Shown: piece after piece, positions 1 through 4,382 of the stretch
How positions within the stretch are numbered: position 1 is the stretch's first letter
Layout of the letters: every line of letters starts with the position of its first letter
NCBI GenBank assembly: GCA_903858555.1
Contig: CAIOJG010000120.1
Location: 1-5,022 of the forward strand
DNA length: 5,022 nt
From: Candidatus Magasanikiibacteriota bacterium
GTDB taxonomy: Bacteria; Patescibacteriota; Patescibacteriia; Magasanikbacterales; GWA2-37-8
Reading direction: 5' to 3'
Made by a program: the position numbers and the translations under genes
Notes under the pieces: model-generated
Database searches by the model: none
What the model was told of the DNA's origin: nothing
What the model saw: the letters and a program-made list of their open reading frames with translations, nothing else

Positions 1-2
1 CC

Positions 3-452
3 GGTATAGCCAGTACATTATATCTAGTTACGAAATCTGTTGTGCAGTTGCCATTTGCTAAATATGTTGACAGCCACGATAATAAAGTTAAACTATTGTT
101 GATTGGTACGGGCATTATGACTGTGGTGCCGTTTTTATATATTTATTGCACAAGTATTTGGTATATTTATATTGCTCAGATTTTATTGGGCTTGGGAGCG
201 GCGTTGGCTTATCCAACCTGGCTTGGTTTGTGGAGTATTCATTTGGATAAAAAAAGAGAAAGTTTTGAATGGAGTTTGTATTCTACGACTTCTGGTATTG
301 GTACGGCTGCAACTGCCAGTGTCGGGGCGGCGATGGCTGAATATGCTGGTTTTAAATCGGCCTTTACTCTGGTGGGTTTTATGGCGGTAGTTGGTTTTCT
401 TATTTTGTTGAGTTTACAAAAACGCGAAGTGAAAATGGTGAATAAGATGTAA
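3..452 (+). CDS. MFS-type transporter, C-terminal part (5'-truncated by window edge)
   Basis: The reading frame is open from base 3 and ends with TAA at 450-452, giving 149 residues of a longer membrane protein. The GTG at position 42 is only an internal valine; the real start lies outside the window. Hydrophobic segments lie at about visible residues 1-19, 33-53, 56-80, 96-115 and 120-138, which fits the last four or five helices of a 12-helix major facilitator. A short charged loop (KYVDSHDNKVK, about 20-30) sits where MFS proteins have the conserved cytoplasmic loop between helices 8 and 9, and small-residue-rich helices (LLGLGAALAYP; GTAATASVGAA) are typical of the fold. The C-terminus is a short basic tail. 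The substrate cannot be told. The stop is 29 nt before the UMP kinase start on the same strand, with no terminator between, so co-transcription is likely. The family call is moderately firm; the function is inference. Confidence 0.75.
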   Translation, partial: GIASTLYLVTKSVVQLPFAKYVDSHDNKVKLLLIGTGIMTVVPFLYIYCTSIWYIYIAQILLGLGAALAYPTWLGLWSIHLDKKRESFEWSLYSTTSGIGTAATASVGAAMAEYAGFKSAFTLVGFMAVVGFLILLSLQKREVKMVNKM

Positions 453-481
453 TTTTTTAAATTAGGAATTAAATATTAATT

Positions 482-1171
482 ATGAAAGATAAAGTTGCGG
501 TGTTGTCGCTGGGTGGATCAATGATAAACGGAAAAGAAGGGTTGAACGCAGTTTTTTTAAAACAATTTAGAGCTTTTATCTTGAGTCAGGTGAAAGACGG
601 CTATCGTTTCGTGATAGTGTGTGGGGGTGGGCGAGTGTGTCGTGAATACCAGGATGCGGCTAAAGCGGTGGGTGTAAATACTGATTTGGATTTAGATTGG
701 ATTGGCATACAAGCCACTCATCTCAATGCGAATTTTATGCGCCTGCTTTTTGGTAAGTTGGCCTATAAAGAAATTATAAAAAGTGAAAAAGATAATTTTA
801 AATGGAATACTAAAATTTTATTTTCCGGCGGTTGGAAGCCGGGGCATTCTACGGATTATGATGCGGTGGTATTGGCAAAGAGATATGGCGCCAAGACAGT
901 CGTAAATTTATCCAACATCGAATACGTTTTTGATAAAGATCCAAATAAATTTGCGGATGCTAAAAAAATAGAAAATATTAGCTGGAAAGATTTTAGAAAA
1001 ATTGTTGGCAATAAATGGGTACCGGGAGCCAATGCACCATTTGATCCGATTGCCAGTCGCGAAGCTGAAAAAAATAAATTAAAGGTGGTGGTGATGAATG
1101 GGAATAATTTAAAAGATTTGGGCAAAGTTTTGAAAGGAGAAGAAAAAATTGTTGGTACAATTATAAAATAA
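482..1171 (+). CDS. pyrH: UMP kinase, archaeal-type (amino acid kinase family)
   Basis: Predicted to phosphorylate UMP to UDP with ATP in the cytoplasm, feeding UTP/CTP synthesis. The 229 residues show the amino-acid-kinase fold: an N-terminal strand and glycine loop VLSLGGSMI (7-15), the CGGGR loop (47-51) followed by REYQDAA, the DWIGIQATHLNAN helix (72-84), GGWKPGHSTDYDAVV (116-130) for UMP and phosphate contacts, NLSNIEYVFDKDP (142-154) in the nucleotide-binding C-terminal half, and PGANAPFDPIAS (181-192). The PGHSTD form of the acceptor loop and the short length match the archaeal UMP kinase subfamily rather than the common bacterial PyrH (GGTGNPFFTTD). The ATG at 482 is the first start after the upstream stop. 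A weak AGGA at 464-467 lies 14 nt upstream, which is farther than ideal. The gene is AT-rich with AAA-dominated lysine codons. It follows the MFS gene closely and ends at a strong terminator. Enzyme identity is firm; the subfamily is from remembered motifs. Confidence 0.93.
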   Translation: MKDKVAVLSLGGSMINGKEGLNAVFLKQFRAFILSQVKDGYRFVIVCGGGRVCREYQDAAKAVGVNTDLDLDWIGIQATHLNANFMRLLFGKLAYKEIIKSEKDNFKWNTKILFSGGWKPGHSTDYDAVVLAKRYGAKTVVNLSNIEYVFDKDPNKFADAKKIENISWKDFRKIVGNKWVPGANAPFDPIASREAEKNKLKVVVMNGNNLKDLGKVLKGEEKIVGTIIK

Positions 1172-1172
1172 A

Positions 1173-1214
1173 TAAAAAATATCCCCCGAATAAACGGAGG
1201 ATATTTTATTTTGT
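1173..1214. terminator. Bidirectional intrinsic terminator between convergent pyrH and lipoprotein genes
   Basis: An inverted repeat pairs ATATCCCCCG (1179-1188) with CGGAGGATAT (1195-1204) around an AATAAA loop, with one C-A mismatch. On the plus strand it is followed by TTTATTTT and lies 7 nt after the pyrH stop. On the minus strand the same hairpin is followed by TTTTTTATTT, so it can also end the lipoprotein transcript coming from the right. Confidence 0.88.
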
Positions 1215-1228
1215 TTATCTGACCACGT

Positions 1229-1263
1229 TCGCTATTTTTACAAAAAATTTATAAAGATAGCGA
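1229..1263. repeat. AT-rich 16-bp inverted repeat in the 3' region of the lipoprotein transcript
   Basis: TCGCTATTTTTACAAA (1229-1244) pairs with TTTATAAAGATAGCGA (1248-1263) across an AAA loop. Fourteen positions are Watson-Crick, one is a wobble and one is a C-A mismatch. No T-tract follows on either strand, so it is not a standard terminator. It lies between the lipoprotein stop and the shared terminator and may protect the mRNA 3' end. The function is unknown. Confidence 0.6.
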
Positions 1264-1317
1264 TCGAGTGGCCAGAAGCTACACCACCATCGATGCCCTC
1301 GTAAAAGGAATGTGCGT

Positions 1318-1638
1318 TTAACGGCAGCGTTCGACTTGGCAGGCGTATTTTCCCCAGGAGATTTCAGTTCCAGAGAACTCCACCTGGTCACGCGTGCAGG
1401 CGACTTCGAGAGTGCTGTCCAACACAATAGTCTGATTTGTGTTCGTGTTGCCGAAGTTTCGGTAGTACACGTCCGTGACGAACAGCTGCTTGCTGTCGCA
1501 ATCGAGACGATCACCAATCTTCAAGTCAAAGCACTCTTTGGGCTCGAACGGTTGGAACGAGCAGGTCAGTGGTTCGGGAGGTGTTTGTGAAACGCACCCA
1601 CCGAAAATGATAAGAATCACTAAGGCGTAGTTGCGCAT
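1318..1638 (-). CDS. Small cysteine-rich putative lipoprotein (hypothetical)
   Basis: A 106-residue protein of unrecognised family. It opens with MRNY, then a hydrophobic stretch ALVILII, then FGGC at residues 12-15, an acceptable lipobox that would leave Cys15 as the lipidated N-terminus, followed by a flexible SQTPPEP linker. The remaining region has six further cysteines (26, 36, 47, 81, 100, 105), an even number that would suit three disulfides outside the membrane. No catalytic motif is apparent. The start is strongly supported: GGAGG (1646-1650, minus strand) sits 7 nt before the ATG, and a TTGACA/TATTTT promoter lies about 50-75 nt upstream. It is GC-richer than pyrH and lies downstream of the SPFH gene on the same strand, but a terminator and a promoter separate them, so it is its own unit. 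It faces pyrH across a shared terminator. That it is a real gene is likely; lipidation is inferred from sequence only. Confidence 0.72.
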   Translation of the reverse strand: MRNYALVILIIFGGCVSQTPPEPLTCSFQPFEPKECFDLKIGDRLDCDSKQLFVTDVYYRNFGNTNTNQTIVLDSTLEVACTRDQVEFSGTEISWGKYACQVERCR

Positions 1639-1684
1639 CGGAATACCTCCGTTGGTGGTTGGGTGGGGGAAAGAGCGAATTTAA

Positions 1685-1713
1685 AAAATATCACAAGCGA
1701 TTTAATCTGTCAA
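1685..1713 (-). promoter_or_regulatory. Sigma70-type promoter of the lipoprotein gene
   Basis: Read on the minus strand, a perfect -35 TTGACA (1713-1708) is followed after exactly 17 bp by TATTTT (1690-1685). The transcript would start near 1678, about 40 nt before the ATG. The -35 box begins inside the T-rich tail of the upstream SPFH terminator. Confidence 0.75.
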
Positions 1714-1746
1714 ACAAAAACACACCAAATTAAATTGGTGTGTTTT
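1711..1746 (-). terminator. Intrinsic terminator of the SPFH gene
   Basis: A perfect 12-bp stem pairs 1717-1728 (AAAACACACCAA) with 1735-1746 (TTGGTGTGTTTT) around a 6-nt loop. Read on the minus strand the stem ends in a run of five T, then GTTTG, as expected for a terminator of the gene that stops at 1871. On the plus strand AAAATTTTTTTT follows, so weak activity in the other direction is possible. Confidence 0.82.
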
Positions 1747-1760
1747 AAAATTTTTTTTGA

Positions 1761-1812
1761 ACTGGTCTCGCATATTGTGTAATTAACACACAGCATGCGA
1801 GATGCGACCAGT
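1761..1812. repeat. Nested palindrome in the SPFH 3' untranslated region
   Basis: Three concentric stems can form: ACTGGTC (1761-1767) with GACCAGT (1806-1812), TCGCAT (1768-1773) with ATGCGA (1795-1800), and TGTGT (1776-1780) with ACACA (1786-1790) around an AATTA loop. A 5-nt bulge (GATGC, 1801-1805) interrupts the right side and looks like a slipped copy of the neighbouring ATGCGA. No U-tract follows, so it is not a plain terminator. It could be a 3'-end stabiliser, a protein site or a remnant of a mobile-element end. Confidence 0.6.
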
Positions 1813-1827
1813 CCAATTAAGTACCAA

Positions 1828-1859
1828 CCGCACCCCGTCCCTTTTGATGGGGAGTGCGG
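1828..1859 (-). terminator. GC-rich hairpin just after the SPFH stop codon (terminator-like)
   Basis: CCGCA (1828-1832) pairs with TGCGG (1855-1859) and CCCC (1833-1836) with GGGG (1849-1852), leaving a 2-nt bulge and a 12-nt loop. It begins 11 nt after the SPFH stop. On the minus strand it is followed by TTGGTACTTAATT, only a weak U-rich tail, so it may be a pause, partial terminator or mRNA-stabilising hairpin. The stronger terminator is about 80 nt further on. Confidence 0.5.
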
Positions 1860-1870
1860 CTTCACCGACC

Positions 1871-3037
1871 TTACTTGGCCGGCGTCGGCAACTGCAGCAG
1901 AAGGCCGCTGTTGCCGCTCTCGACCGTAGGGCGTATGCCATTCCATTTCTGGATGGCCAGCGACTGCAGTTCGAGCTCACGCCAGTGGATGATGTCCGGG
2001 GTGATCGACTTGGCGATCAACTCGTTGGCTTTCGCCTCACCTTCTGCTTGCGCGATCTTTGCCTTGGCGTCACCCTCGGCCTGAGCGATCTTGGACTTCG
2101 CGTCGCCTTCCGCTTTGGCGACGTTTTTCTTCGCTTCGCCTTCGGTCTGGCGCAGCTCGTTCTCGATCTGGATCGCTTTCTGGATGGCCGACGTCTTGGC
2201 GACGATCGAGTCGATGATCGGTTGCGGCAGACGCAGAGCGCCGACGAAACCGAACTGGTCGACTTTGACGCCGATGAGCGCGACCTTCTTGTTGACGTTG
2301 TCCTTGACCTTGTTGACGAATTCTTCCTTCTTGACGCCGTAGATTTCTTCGACGGTGTAAGTGGAAGCCGCCTCCACAAACTCGTCGCGCGCCAAATTGT
2401 GCAGGTAGCCGTGCGTGAACGTGGAGAGGTCGTCGTTGCGGAACTTGACGTAGAAGGCCGGCACCTTGTCGGCGTCGATCTGGTACGACAAGTTGATGTC
2501 GGCGGTGATGACGCTGCCCTCCTTGCTGTTGAAGATGATCTCGTCATTGCTGCCTTTGCCGTCCTCGCTGCCCTTGCCTTCGGTCGGACTCTTGGTCCAA
2601 ATGGCCGTCTGCATGTACGTGGGATACTCGTACACCGAAGTGCCAATTGGATTGTAGAAAACCCAACCAGTCTGCACTGGGTAGTCGTGGACGCCCTTCT
2701 GGCTTCCGGCCATGTCGACGACGATGCCGACGTGTCCGGGGCCGATGCGGGTGCAGCCGCTGCTGGTCATCGCGCCGATTGCGGTCGCGAAGATCATCAG
2801 CGTCAGCAGGCCGTTGCTCTTCATGTTCTGCTTGTACGCTTCGATGGCGCCGCGGCAGAGCTTGATGAACTTGGGTAGGAACCAGACCAGGCTGAAAGCC
2901 GTCGCAATCCAGAGGATTACGCCGCCAATGAAGGCGATGTCCGACGGGGTGTTGAGGAGAAAGTTTGCCACGGAGCTAAGCCCCCAGGCGACCAGACCAT
3001 AGACGATAAGCGCCAAAAGCGCTTTCCAGAATTGCAT
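1871..3037 (-). CDS. SPFH/band-7 domain membrane protein, prohibitin-like
   Basis: A 388-residue membrane-anchored scaffold of the SPFH (stomatin/prohibitin/flotillin/HflKC) superfamily; such proteins form ring or cage oligomers that organise membrane domains and associate with proteases. Order: two hydrophobic helices (5-28, 34-55), a basic linker, a third hydrophobic stretch (77-94) ending in SSGC95, the band-7 start GPGHVGIVVD (99-108), the SPFH body to about 275 with EIYGVKKEEFVNKVKDNVNK (231-250) and FGFVGALRLPQPI (262-274), an alanine- and charge-rich coiled coil (about 283-343) with 11-residue repeats, and a C-terminus SITPDIIHWRELELQSLAIQKWNG (split at 344-353 and on to 367) typical of prohibitin-like family members. 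The ATG at 3037 is chosen because GAGGA lies 7 nt upstream; Met72 (2824) has no Shine-Dalgarno but would start a perfect lipoprotein signal. It is GC-rich, unlike pyrH and rplJL. A large overlapping plus-strand frame is its shadow. Family is firm; the specific role is unknown. Confidence 0.92.
   Translation of the reverse strand: MQFWKALLALIVYGLVAWGLSSVANFLLNTPSDIAFIGGVILWIATAFSLVWFLPKFIKLCRGAIEAYKQNMKSNGLLTLMIFATAIGAMTSSGCTRIGPGHVGIVVDMAGSQKGVHDYPVQTGWVFYNPIGTSVYEYPTYMQTAIWTKSPTEGKGSEDGKGSNDEIIFNSKEGSVITADINLSYQIDADKVPAFYVKFRNDDLSTFTHGYLHNLARDEFVEAASTYTVEEIYGVKKEEFVNKVKDNVNKKVALIGVKVDQFGFVGALRLPQPIIDSIVAKTSAIQKAIQIENELRQTEGEAKKNVAKAEGDAKSKIAQAEGDAKAKIAQAEGEAKANELIAKSITPDIIHWRELELQSLAIQKWNGIRPTVESGNSGLLLQLPTPAK
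2015..2146 (-). repeat. Four tandem 11-residue (33-bp) coiled-coil repeats in the SPFH gene
   Basis: Residues 298-341 read as four consecutive 11-mers: TEGEAKKNVAK, AEGDAKSKIAQ, AEGDAKAKIAQ and AEGEAKANELI. The invariant core is EG(D/E)AK. An 11-residue period suits a right-handed or near-straight coiled coil, common in the stalk region of SPFH proteins. The middle two units differ at a single residue, consistent with recent duplication or strong constraint. It also makes the gene prone to repeat-number change. Confidence 0.85.
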
Positions 3038-3098
3038 TGCATGTTCCTCAAAGTGCTCGTTTTGCTCATTTTATACGGAAGACATTCCCGCGTTTATG

Positions 3099-3163
3099 AA
3101 CTAACCAGCTAATCACTCGCCATATTATTTTAATAGCAATTAGTTAGCTGGTTAGTTTGTTTT
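3099..3163 (+). terminator. Long inverted repeat with plus-strand T-rich tail, no plus-strand gene upstream
   Basis: AACTAACCAGCTAA (3099-3112) pairs perfectly over 14 bp with TTAGCTGGTTAGTT (3144-3157); the 31-nt AT-rich loop may form a small inner stem. On the plus strand TGTTTT follows, a terminator-like arrangement, but the only upstream DNA is antisense to the SPFH gene. On the minus strand it would sit in the SPFH 5' leader. It may insulate rplJL from antisense transcription, act as a leader hairpin, or bind a regulator. Confidence 0.5.
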
Positions 3164-3180
3164 AAAAGAACGAACAGCCC

Positions 3181-3207
3181 AGTATATCAAACTGGGGGGG
3201 GTGTCAA
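3181..3207 (-). promoter_or_regulatory. Candidate SPFH promoter with a homopolymeric C8 spacer
   Basis: Read on the minus strand, a perfect -35 TTGACA (3207-3202) is followed by a 15-bp spacer that begins with eight C, then TATACT (3186-3181) as -10. The spacer is 2 bp short of optimum. The transcript would start near 3174 and carry about 135 nt of leader, including the inverted repeat at 3099-3157. Homopolymers in this position make promoters phase-variable in other bacteria; here it is a hypothesis. Confidence 0.45.
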
Positions 3208-3283
3208 GGCCTGAGTGTGCAAAAATATTTTATTTAGCTAAAATTAGCCAAATTTATCGTAAAAAAATAGGCAGTTTTTACTC

Positions 3284-3312
3284 TTGACAAAACCATAGCG
3301 CTAAGGTAATAT
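3284..3312 (+). promoter_or_regulatory. Strong sigma70-type promoter of the rplJ-rplL operon
   Basis: A perfect -35 TTGACA (3284-3289), a 17-bp spacer and -10 TAATAT (3307-3312) form a near-consensus promoter. The preceding 60 bases (3224-3283) are strongly AT-rich with A and T tracts, like an UP element. The start site near 3319 coincides with the first paired base of the L10 leader structure, which supports the assignment. Confidence 0.85.
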
Positions 3313-3318
3313 ATCCGC

Positions 3319-3439
3319 ACCATAGACAGCAGGAGGCGCGAGCCTTAATTTCCTGCCGAGGTACAAAGTGCTAACAAAATTAGCAAGAGTCGATTTGTAC
3401 TGTTTTATTCGTCTGTGGAAACACAGATTTTTTGTTACT
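3319..3439 (+). ncRNA. Ribosomal protein L10 leader (autoregulatory cis-RNA)
   Basis: This leader carries the recognisable L10-leader core AGACAGCAGG (3324-3333) and TCCTGCCGAGG (3351-3361), known as the binding site for the L10(L12)4 complex that represses its own operon. Visible helices: CCATAGAC (3320-3327) with GTCTGTGG (3411-3418), 8 bp with one wobble; GCAGG (3329-3333) with CCTGC (3352-3356); GGC-GCGA-GCC (3335-3344), a GNRA-capped stem; an asymmetric loop with CTTAATTT on the 3' side, where a kinked turn is expected; and GTACAAA (3361-3367) with TTTGTAC (3394-3400) enclosing TGCTAA/TTAGCA. The 3' arm of the closing helix overlaps the 5' arm of the terminator at 3412-3433, so the two are mutually exclusive. 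It lies directly upstream of rplJ and starts at the predicted transcription start. Motif and context agree strongly; the sign of the switch cannot be read from sequence. Confidence 0.9.
3412..3433 (+). terminator. Attenuator terminator in the L10 leader
   Basis: TCTGTG (3412-3417), a GAAA tetraloop and CACAGA (3422-3427) are followed by six T (3428-3433). The T-tract ends only 6 nt before the rplJ ATG. The 6-bp stem is short, as suits a conditional terminator, and its 5' arm is shared with the closing helix of the L10 leader. Confidence 0.75.
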
Positions 3440-3958
3440 ATGCCAAAATCAAAACAACAAAAAGTTCAGACTATTGAGTCTTTGACCGATGGTTTGAAAA
3501 ACAGCAAAGGCGCCGTCTTTGCCAACTTTCAAGGCTTGAAAGTAACCGACTTCGAAGCGTTGCGTAAAACCGCTCGCGAACAACAAGTCGTCGTACAGGT
3601 AGCCAAGAAAACTTTGGTAAAAAGAGTGTTCGAAGATCTCGGAGTATCCGCTGATCCAAAAACATTCGTTGGTGGTGTCGTAACTTTGTCCGGTCAAGAT
3701 GAAATCTCGGCCGCCAAAATCGTCAGTGATTTTGCTAAGACTCATGAATCCGTATCTATTTACGGTGGTGTGCTCGAAGGCAGTTTCATCGACGCAAAAA
3801 GTGTAAAGCATTTGGCCTCTTTACCAACCAAGCATCAATTGCTTGGCCAGTTGGTAGGTACTTTGAACGCTCCAGTTTCTGGATTCGTCAATGTATTGGC
3901 TGGAAATTTACGCAACTTAGTAAATGTTTTAAATAATATTAAAGAAGCGAAAGCTTAA
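3440..3958 (+). CDS. rplJ: 50S ribosomal protein L10
   Basis: L10 anchors the L7/L12 stalk to 23S rRNA of the large subunit, and with L12 represses its own operon by binding the leader. The 172 residues match the usual length. The N-terminal RNA-binding domain shows MPKSKQQKVQTIESLTDGLK, GAVFANFQGLKVTDFEALRK (24-43) and QVAKKTLVKRVFEDLG (53-68); the C-terminal helix carrying the L12 dimers is represented by about 138-172. The ATG at 3440 is preferred over an upstream in-frame GTG (3368), since that extension would run through the leader hairpins and add 24 residues not seen in L10. There is no Shine-Dalgarno sequence: the ATG is preceded by the U-rich terminator tail, so initiation is leader-structured or SD-independent. 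rplL follows after 15 nt. Identity is firm. Confidence 0.96.
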   Translation: MPKSKQQKVQTIESLTDGLKNSKGAVFANFQGLKVTDFEALRKTAREQQVVVQVAKKTLVKRVFEDLGVSADPKTFVGGVVTLSGQDEISAAKIVSDFAKTHESVSIYGGVLEGSFIDAKSVKHLASLPTKHQLLGQLVGTLNAPVSGFVNVLAGNLRNLVNVLNNIKEAKA

Positions 3959-3973
3959 TTAACCATAAAACTT

Positions 3974-4369
3974 ATGTCAGAAGAAATCATGGTTCCTGAA
4001 AAGTTCAAAGCTTTGGTGGAACAAGTAGAAAAAATGTCCGTATTGGACTTGGCCGAATTGGTCAAAGTATTGGAAGAAAAATTTGGCGTATCCGCTGCTG
4101 CTCCAGCTATGATGATGGCTGCTGCTCCAGCTGCTGCCGGTGCTGCTGCTGAAGAAAAAACAGAATTCGCTGTTGAATTGACAGACGCTGGTGCCAACAA
4201 AATCAACGTAATCAAAGCTGTGAAAGATATCACAGGTTTGGGTCTCGCTGATGCTAAAGCTTTGGTAGACGCTGCTCCTAAAATGGTAAAAGAAGGCTTG
4301 AAGAAAGATGAAGCCGAAGCCATGAAGAAGAAGATCGAAGAAGCTGGTGGTAAAGTTACTTTGAAATAA
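3974..4369 (+). CDS. rplL: 50S ribosomal protein L7/L12
   Basis: L7/L12 forms the mobile stalk dimers that recruit and activate translation GTPases such as EF-Tu and EF-G. The 131 residues split as expected: an N-terminal dimerisation domain (1-40, with VLDLAELVKVLEEKFGV), a flexible Ala/Pro hinge (41-60, AAAPAMMMAAAPAAAGAAAE) and the globular C-terminal domain (62-131) with ELTDAGANKINVIKAVKDIT, GLGLADAKALVDAAPK and a final EAGGKVTLK. Lys76, Lys81 and Lys84 and the GLGL turn correspond to the GTPase-contact surface. The hinge contains three consecutive methionines, slightly unusual. The ATG at 3974 has no clear Shine-Dalgarno; Met6 is an alternative start. It lies 15 nt after rplJ and ends 13 nt before a strong terminator. 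The usual rplJL stoichiometry requires more L12, so translation must be efficient despite the missing SD. Identity is firm. Confidence 0.97.
   Translation: MSEEIMVPEKFKALVEQVEKMSVLDLAELVKVLEEKFGVSAAAPAMMMAAAPAAAGAAAEEKTEFAVELTDAGANKINVIKAVKDITGLGLADAKALVDAAPKMVKEGLKKDEAEAMKKKIEEAGGKVTLK
4094..4132 (+). repeat. 15-bp direct repeat in the L7/L12 hinge
   Basis: GCTGCTGCTCCAGCT occurs at 4094-4108 and again at 4118-4132, a 24-bp period spaced by an ATG triplet run. It encodes the AAAPA units of the hinge. The repeat can change copy number by slippage without shifting the frame, which would alter only linker length. Confidence 0.7.
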
Positions 4370-4382
4370 TACTTTTCAAAAG

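Noticed and set aside
42..452. Treating GTG at position 42 as the start of a small 136-residue membrane protein
   Set aside because: The frame is open to the window edge with membrane-helix-like sequence upstream, so this is an internal codon of a larger transporter.
1265..1297. A tRNA-like start (GGTGGTGTAGCTTCTGG on the minus strand)
   Set aside because: No cloverleaf follows: there is no anticodon arm, no TTCGA-type T-loop and no matching acceptor 3' strand.
1215..1517. A 100-codon minus-strand frame overlapping the lipoprotein gene
   Set aside because: It lies in another frame of the same strand, has a low-complexity Ser/Thr/Arg-rich translation and lacks the start signals that the lipoprotein frame has.
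1761..1812. Terminal inverted repeats of an insertion sequence
   Set aside because: No transposase is present and no second copy of the arms flanks the GC-rich block. It is described as a palindrome only.
1802..2878. A 358-codon open frame on the plus strand opposite the SPFH gene
   Set aside because: Its translation is rich in Arg, Asp, Val and Leu without domains, and it mirrors a GC-rich gene with clear SPFH motifs and a good Shine-Dalgarno. It is an antisense shadow.
3070..3075. TATAAA on the minus strand as the -10 box of the SPFH promoter
   Set aside because: No acceptable -35 lies 16-18 bp upstream (CATAAA at 17 bp). It is kept only as an alternative to the TTGACA/TATACT candidate at 3181-3207.
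3368..3439. A GTG-initiated 24-residue N-terminal extension of L10
   Set aside because: The stretch encodes non-L10-like residues and coincides with leader hairpins and the attenuator. The ATG at 3440 gives the canonical N-terminus MPKSKQQK.
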